A stretch of 9,185 nt of DNA from Bacillota bacterium (lineage in GTDB: Bacteria; Bacillota; Bacilli; Alicyclobacillales; Alicyclobacillaceae). A program made the translations under genes and the position numbers. Shown in pieces: positions 6,138 to 9,185 of this stretch (the first letter of the stretch is position 1; each line of letters starts with the position of its first letter). The DNA lies in NCBI GenBank assembly GCA_021820805.1, contig JAKADF010000096.1, positions 1 through 9,185 of the forward strand, in the 5' to 3' direction. Under the pieces are notes generated by a model, which did no database searches, was not told the origin of the DNA, and saw only the letters and a list, made by a program, of their open reading frames with translations.

Positions 6138-7666
6138 AGTTCTTTCCAAAAACCGAGAACTGCATACAGAACCGTACAAACAAGGGCCGCAAAAACTGCG
6201 GTCTTTGTTTTGTGCCTGGCATAGCCCATCACAGGCAATTTCATAACTGTCGCCATGGCCACAGTGTTGTCACTTAGTGGAGAAGCAAACCCGCCAAATG
6301 TACCGCTCGCAAATACAGCGCCTGCAATAACCGGCAGTGAACCAGCACCACCTGCCGCAAGTGAAAACCCAAGCGGCATGAGCATTCCCCATGTGCCAAA
6401 TGATGATCCGATAACATAGGAAATCGCGCACCCAAACACAAACAAAGCGGGAACAATCAGGCTTGCAGGCACATAATGCGCTATCTCGCGTTTCGTAAAT
6501 GTTGCAAAACCAAGGTCTGCAGAAACTGCTGAAACCCCCCAAATAAGCACCAAAAGTACAATGACACCCATCATTTCATTTCCGCCTGCCAGAAACCCAA
6601 ACATTGTTCGTTCAAGAGGCTGGCGGCGAACCGCGTAAAAAACAACCGATACAATGAGCGTTATGAGTAAAGCCTCAAGCATCGCTTTTGCTGCATTTGC
6701 ATGCACAAAGGCGCTTAAAATTCCGCTCGCTTTTGTATGCCCATCCCACCAGGTTAGAAATAATGTCAAAACTAAAAGCATTCCAAGCGGCAAAAGTAAA
6801 TTAAGCGCATTTGGATGCGCCGATTTTGACACTTGTTCAACGACATCCGGAAACCCATGATTCTCTCTGTCTTTGTCAACTATGCCAATTTCCCCTGCTT
6901 CCACAATCGCCATCGCTCTGGTTTGGTTAACCTTCCTTTGTATAAATGCAGCATTCGCAGACGGCACTTGATACATTTTTTGCTTTTGTGTCTTATCGAC
7001 CTCGTCTTTGTGTTTTGCCCTCTCTGCCCTCGAAAAGAACGATGTGTATAACCCCCATGCCAGCATCACCCAGGAAAATAAATTGAACGGTAAACTTGCA
7101 ATCAGAAGCTCATATGGGGAAAAGCCACCTGTGTGATGCAGTGATGTAGCAATAAGCCCAATCATGTATCCAACGAATGCTGTTCCAATCGGAACGATTG
7201 CACATAGTGGCGTTGAGGTTAGGTCAATGATATATGCAACTCGCATTGCAGACACACCAAGGCGTTCGAATACGTTCTTTACAATAGGCGCAATTGTGAT
7301 GATGCGAAAATCCGGAGCCATGAATGTCGCAACGGACGATACCCATGTAAGCGCAAAAGCTCCTCGTACAGTGCGTATTCTCTTCGCCATCCATGCCGCA
7401 AACCCTGAAATACCGCCCGTTACACGGATTAAACCAACAAAAGCTCCAAACCCGTACAAAAACACAATCAGCCGCAGATTATCTGGAACCGCGCACTCTT
7501 TAATAATGTAGCTAAGTGTCGCTTGCAGCCCGCCGAGGGGCGTTGGATGCAGCATGTACGCTCCAACACATAAGCCCACCATGAGCCCGGGGATGACTTG
7601 TTTGGTTATCATGGCAAACGGGATCACGATAAAAAAAGGAATCAACGAATAAATTGTTCCGTACAA
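6134..7666 (-). CDS. NhaC-family Na+/H+ antiporter-like membrane protein (510 aa)
   Basis: A polytopic carrier of the NhaC/PF03553 type. The first half has GFGAFVGLIRVTGGI (72-86) and a signature stretch APDFR...IIDLTSTPLCAIVPIGTAF (117-164). A long charged loop (~213-285) separates the halves. The second half has VIGSSFGTWGMLMPLGF (418-434) and FASGTFGGFASPLSDNTV (452-469). In related proteins as I recall them the last motif is GDHxSPISDTT; here DH is replaced by GF at 459-460, so ion or substrate use may differ. Family members exchange Na+ for H+, or in MleN malate for lactate. The start is TTG 7666, set by GGGGAGG 7 bases upstream. An in-frame ATG at 7855 would add 63 polar, low-quality residues and overlap the DUF378 gene, so it is rejected. 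The gene follows DUF378 on the same strand and converges on the NCS1 gene with overlapping stops. Confidence 0.78.
   Translation of the reverse strand: MYGTIYSLIPFFIVIPFAMITKQVIPGLMVGLCVGAYMLHPTPLGGLQATLSYIIKECAVPDNLRLIVFLYGFGAFVGLIRVTGGISGFAAWMAKRIRTVRGAFALTWVSSVATFMAPDFRIITIAPIVKNVFERLGVSAMRVAYIIDLTSTPLCAIVPIGTAFVGYMIGLIATSLHHTGGFSPYELLIASLPFNLFSWVMLAWGLYTSFFSRAERAKHKDEVDKTQKQKMYQVPSANAAFIQRKVNQTRAMAIVEAGEIGIVDKDRENHGFPDVVEQVSKSAHPNALNLLLPLGMLLVLTLFLTWWDGHTKASGILSAFVHANAAKAMLEALLITLIVSVVFYAVRRQPLERTMFGFLAGGNEMMGVIVLLVLIWGVSAVSADLGFATFTKREIAHYVPASLIVPALFVFGCAISYVIGSSFGTWGMLMPLGFSLAAGGAGSLPVIAGAVFASGTFGGFASPLSDNTVAMATVMKLPVMGYARHKTKTAVFAALVCTVLYAVLGFWKEL
6178..6211 (+). terminator. Intrinsic terminator for the NCS1 gene, inside the opposing coding region
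   Basis: CAAGGGCCGCA (6181-6191) pairs with TGCGGTCTTTG (6197-6207) over 11 bp, including two G-T wobbles, around the loop AAAAC. Flanking AAA and TTT extend the stem, and TTTT (6208-6211) ends it. The site is about 40 bases past the permease stop in the right direction. It lies within the 3' coding part of the antiporter gene, where its minus-strand copy encodes KTAVFAAL. It precedes the antiporter stop, so it should act on plus-strand transcripts. Confidence 0.6.
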
Positions 7667-7673
7667 ACAAAAT

Positions 7674-7680
7674 CCTCCCC
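7674..7680 (-). promoter_or_regulatory. Ribosome binding site fixing the TTG start of the antiporter
   Basis: GGGGAGG lies 7 bases before TTG 7666. A small inverted repeat just upstream (TATGCA at 7685-7690 and TGCATA at 7695-7700, 4-base loop) is close enough to modulate access, but it may be chance. Confidence 0.7.
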
Positions 7681-7739
7681 GCAGTATGCAGATATGCATA
7701 ACATGCCACGGAAAGGAAAAACGATGCGCGTTACTATTT

Positions 7740-7771
7740 GAAGTCTTACACAGTTTTAAGTCTAAGACTTC
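7740..7771 (-). repeat. Hairpin-forming repeats at the end of the DUF378 gene
   Basis: A perfect 9-bp inverted repeat, GAAGTCTTA / TAAGACTTC, has a 14-base loop and includes the DUF378 stop codon. A second, nested hairpin AAGTCT-A-AGACTT (7758-7770) shares one arm, so two folds compete. The stems are A/T-rich, and no T-tract follows on the minus strand. This therefore looks like an RNA-stability or partial-attenuation element between DUF378 and the antiporter rather than a full terminator. Confidence 0.35.
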
Positions 7772-7968
7772 TTTGAAATCATCTTCACACCGAAAGCTTG
7801 AGGAAGCAGGTAAATGCCTGCGAGCCCAACAATCGTATAGATGATACGACTCCAAAGAATATCTTCTCCGCCAAACAGGTAAGCAACCACATCAAATTGA
7901 AATAGTCCAACAAGCAACCAATTGAGCGCTCCAATTAAAATTAACCACCATGCTACTTTCTCCGCCAT
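7762..7968 (-). CDS. DUF378 (YuzA-like) small membrane protein, 68 aa
   Basis: Two membrane helices (residues ~6-24 and ~42-60) with the DUF378 signature: LILIGALNWLLVGLFQFDVV (9-28), LFGG (31-34), then RIIYTIVGLAGIYLL (41-55) and a short basic tail. The length is usual for the family, whose function is not established. ATG 7968 is preceded by AAGGAGGG with 8 bases of spacing, one of the strongest ribosome sites in the window, suggesting high expression. The NhaC-like antiporter gene starts 95 bases downstream on the same strand without a clear terminator, so an operon is likely. The NCS2 permease gene is divergent from it. No convincing sigma-A promoter is visible upstream; TTGGTC with a 16-base spacer to TACATA is a poor candidate. 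Confidence 0.85.
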   Translation of the reverse strand: MAEKVAWWLILIGALNWLLVGLFQFDVVAYLFGGEDILWSRIIYTIVGLAGIYLLPQAFGVKMISKKS

Positions 7969-7990
7969 ACGTCCATCCCTCCTTAATCTT

Positions 7991-8002
7991 GTACATATGT
8001 AC
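7991..8002. promoter_or_regulatory. 12-bp perfect palindrome between divergent genes
   Basis: GTACATATGTAC is perfectly symmetric, and flanking CT and AG extend the symmetry with one mismatched pair (16 of 18 over 7989-8006... counted as CTtGTAC/GTACgAG). It lies just upstream of the DUF378 ribosome site. It contains TACA-TA-TGTA, the TACAnnTGTA form known for CopY/BlaI/MecI-type repressors. No such regulator is in the window, and a 12-bp palindrome is expected by chance about twice in 9 kb. Confidence 0.25.
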
Positions 8003-8048
8003 GAGCAGAGGGGACTAGACCAAATGTTTACCCACTCTTATTAGAAAA

Positions 8049-8076
8049 TTCACGTTTCCATATTCCGTGATATTAT
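8049..8076 (+). promoter_or_regulatory. Candidate promoter of the NCS2 permease
   Basis: TTCACG (8049-8054), a 16-base spacer and TATTAT (8071-8076). The -10 box is good and the -35 is moderate. Transcription would begin near 8083, about 22 bases before the TTG start; the ribosome site GGGGAG (8091-8096) follows. Confidence 0.4.
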
Positions 8077-8104
8077 GTAGGAAAGTGAAAGGGGAGAAAT
8101 CGCG

Positions 8105-9185
8105 TTGCGCCAGTTCAAACAAATGACGACCACAACACTCGCAGGCGTGCAATGGCTTGGCTTTATGTTCGCGAATACGGTCGTTATTCCATTATCAATT
8201 GGAACTGCATACCACATGACACCGCTGCAAATCAGCGGGGACATGGCACGTTCCTTTATTCTTACGGGAGTCGCGTGCACAATCCAAGCATTGTTTGGAC
8301 ATCGTCTTCCGCTTATGGAAGGACAAAGCGGCTTGTGGTGGGGTGTCATTCTAAGTCTTGCATCCATTGGCTTATCCTCTGGCCGCTCACTGATAGAAAT
8401 TGGCGGAAGCCTTGCCGTTGGTATTATGCTAGGCGGAGCTGCGATTATTTTATCTGGAATTTTCGGCCTTCATAAAATTTTAAATCGATTATTCACACCG
8501 ATTGTGATGGCTGTACTTTTACTTTTATTAGCTGCAGAACTGATTGACATTTTCTTTGCTGGAATGATGGGTATGTCAAAAGGCGGATCGATACAAGGTC
8601 CGATTGCTCTTCTCTCCATCTTCTTAGTTATTCTAGTTTCCGCTTTAACGATTGCTGGAAAGGGACTTTAAAGCAACTTTTCCATTCTCATTGGCATCAT
8701 TGTTGGGTGGATTATTTATGTACTTTTATTTGGACAAGCTACGCAAGTTGTCGTTCCTCATATTCACGATATTGGAGAAATGTTTGTATGGGGGCAGCCT
8801 TCATTCGACGACATTGGCATCATCATAGCAGGTGTGTTAACAGCTCTTATTAATACAACAAATACAATTGCAACTCTCCGTGCTGCTGAACCGCTATTGG
8901 ATGTGTCAGTAGGAGACGATGTGTATCGCCGCTCATTTGTATGGACAGGCATCTATACCGCCTTGTCTGGGGTATTCTCTCTCGTGCCTTATGCTCCCTA
9001 CACTTCATCGATTGGGTTCTTGCGAACGACAAGATTGTATGAGCGCGCGCCTTTCATTGTCGGGGGTATCATGCTTACAGTGCTCGGATGTGTTCCACAA
9101 CTTGCGAGCTTCTTCTCAACACTTCCAATTAGCGTTGGAGATGCTGTATTATTCGTAGCATACTTGCAACTATTTGGTTCTGCGC
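8105..9185 (+). pseudogene. NCS2 nucleobase permease interrupted by an in-frame TAA (3' end beyond window)
   Basis: A TTG start at 8105 follows GGGGAG with 8 bases of spacing. The frame encodes an NCS2 (xanthine/uracil permease family, PF00860) protein. TM1 has GVQWLGFMFANTVVIPLSIG (14-33), then HRLPLMEGQSGLWWG (66-80) and repeated helices to residue 188. TAA at 8669-8671 ends the frame at GKGL. The same frame then stays open for 171 more codons to the window edge with convincing family sequence: SILIGIIVGW, TALINTTNTIATLRAAEPLL, FSTLPISVGDAVLF. There is therefore one nonsense codon and no frameshift. The 188-aa fragment, less than half the usual ~430-450 aa, should not transport. No good restart site follows the stop. 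The usual family role is proton-coupled uptake of a purine or pyrimidine; YwdJ-like proteins share this type of TM1. A recent mutation, a sequencing error or read-through are all possible. Confidence 0.75.

Noticed and set aside
7740..7771. Intrinsic terminator between DUF378 and the antiporter
   Set aside because: The stem is A/T-rich and no T-tract follows on the minus strand.
7667..7855. 63-residue N-terminal extension of the antiporter from ATG 7855
   Set aside because: It would overlap the well-supported DUF378 gene, is polar and Cys/His-rich unlike a membrane protein, and TTG 7666 has a strong ribosome site.
8655..8685. Frameshift or programmed slippage at CTTTAAAG in the NCS2 gene
   Set aside because: The family sequence continues in the same frame on both sides of TAA, so only a nonsense codon is needed to explain it.
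1..9185. CRISPR array, insertion sequence, tRNA, riboswitch
   Set aside because: No regularly spaced repeats, transposase frame, terminal inverted repeats, cloverleaf or recognised riboswitch fold was seen; the gaps are all under 140 bases.

Overview
The window looks like a stretch of a Bacillota (Bacillales-type) chromosome. Evidence is the strong AGGAGG-type ribosome binding sites, the four of eight genes that appear to start with TTG, the NiaR-type 3H repressor, the DUF378/YuzA small membrane protein, the YxlA-like NCS1 permease, and moderate G+C. The species cannot be named from the sequence. No mobile element, CRISPR array, rRNA or tRNA was found. No gap between genes exceeds 300 bases.

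Layout from left to right. (1) Minus strand, 1-3999: a two-gene operon for a heterodimeric ABC exporter (582-aa subunit with an aspartate at the catalytic position, then a 597-aa subunit with a normal glutamate; genes overlap by 8 bases), followed on the same strand by a secreted cupredoxin-like protein cut off by the window edge. A perfect 12-bp inverted repeat in the 69-base gap before the cupredoxin gene covers that gene's Shine-Dalgarno. (2) Plus strand, 4156-6137: niaR, the niacin-responsive 3H-domain repressor, divergent from the exporter, then an NCS1 permease with its own good sigma-A promoter. A 22-bp imperfect palindrome lies on that promoter's -10 region, and a terminator hairpin lies after the permease gene. 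(3) Minus strand, 6134-7968: a DUF378 membrane protein followed by an NhaC-family antiporter that converges on the NCS1 gene with overlapping stop codons. (4) Plus strand, 8105-window end: an NCS2 nucleobase permease interrupted by one in-frame TAA but otherwise open to the edge.

Most of the window is membrane transport: one exporter, one ion antiporter and two nucleobase-type permeases, with a single recognisable regulator. The most testable idea is that NiaR controls the adjacent NCS1 permease, which would make that permease a candidate carrier for an NAD precursor. The most striking structural signal is the Shine-Dalgarno-covering inverted repeat at 404-457. Nothing here is clearly a wholly new system.
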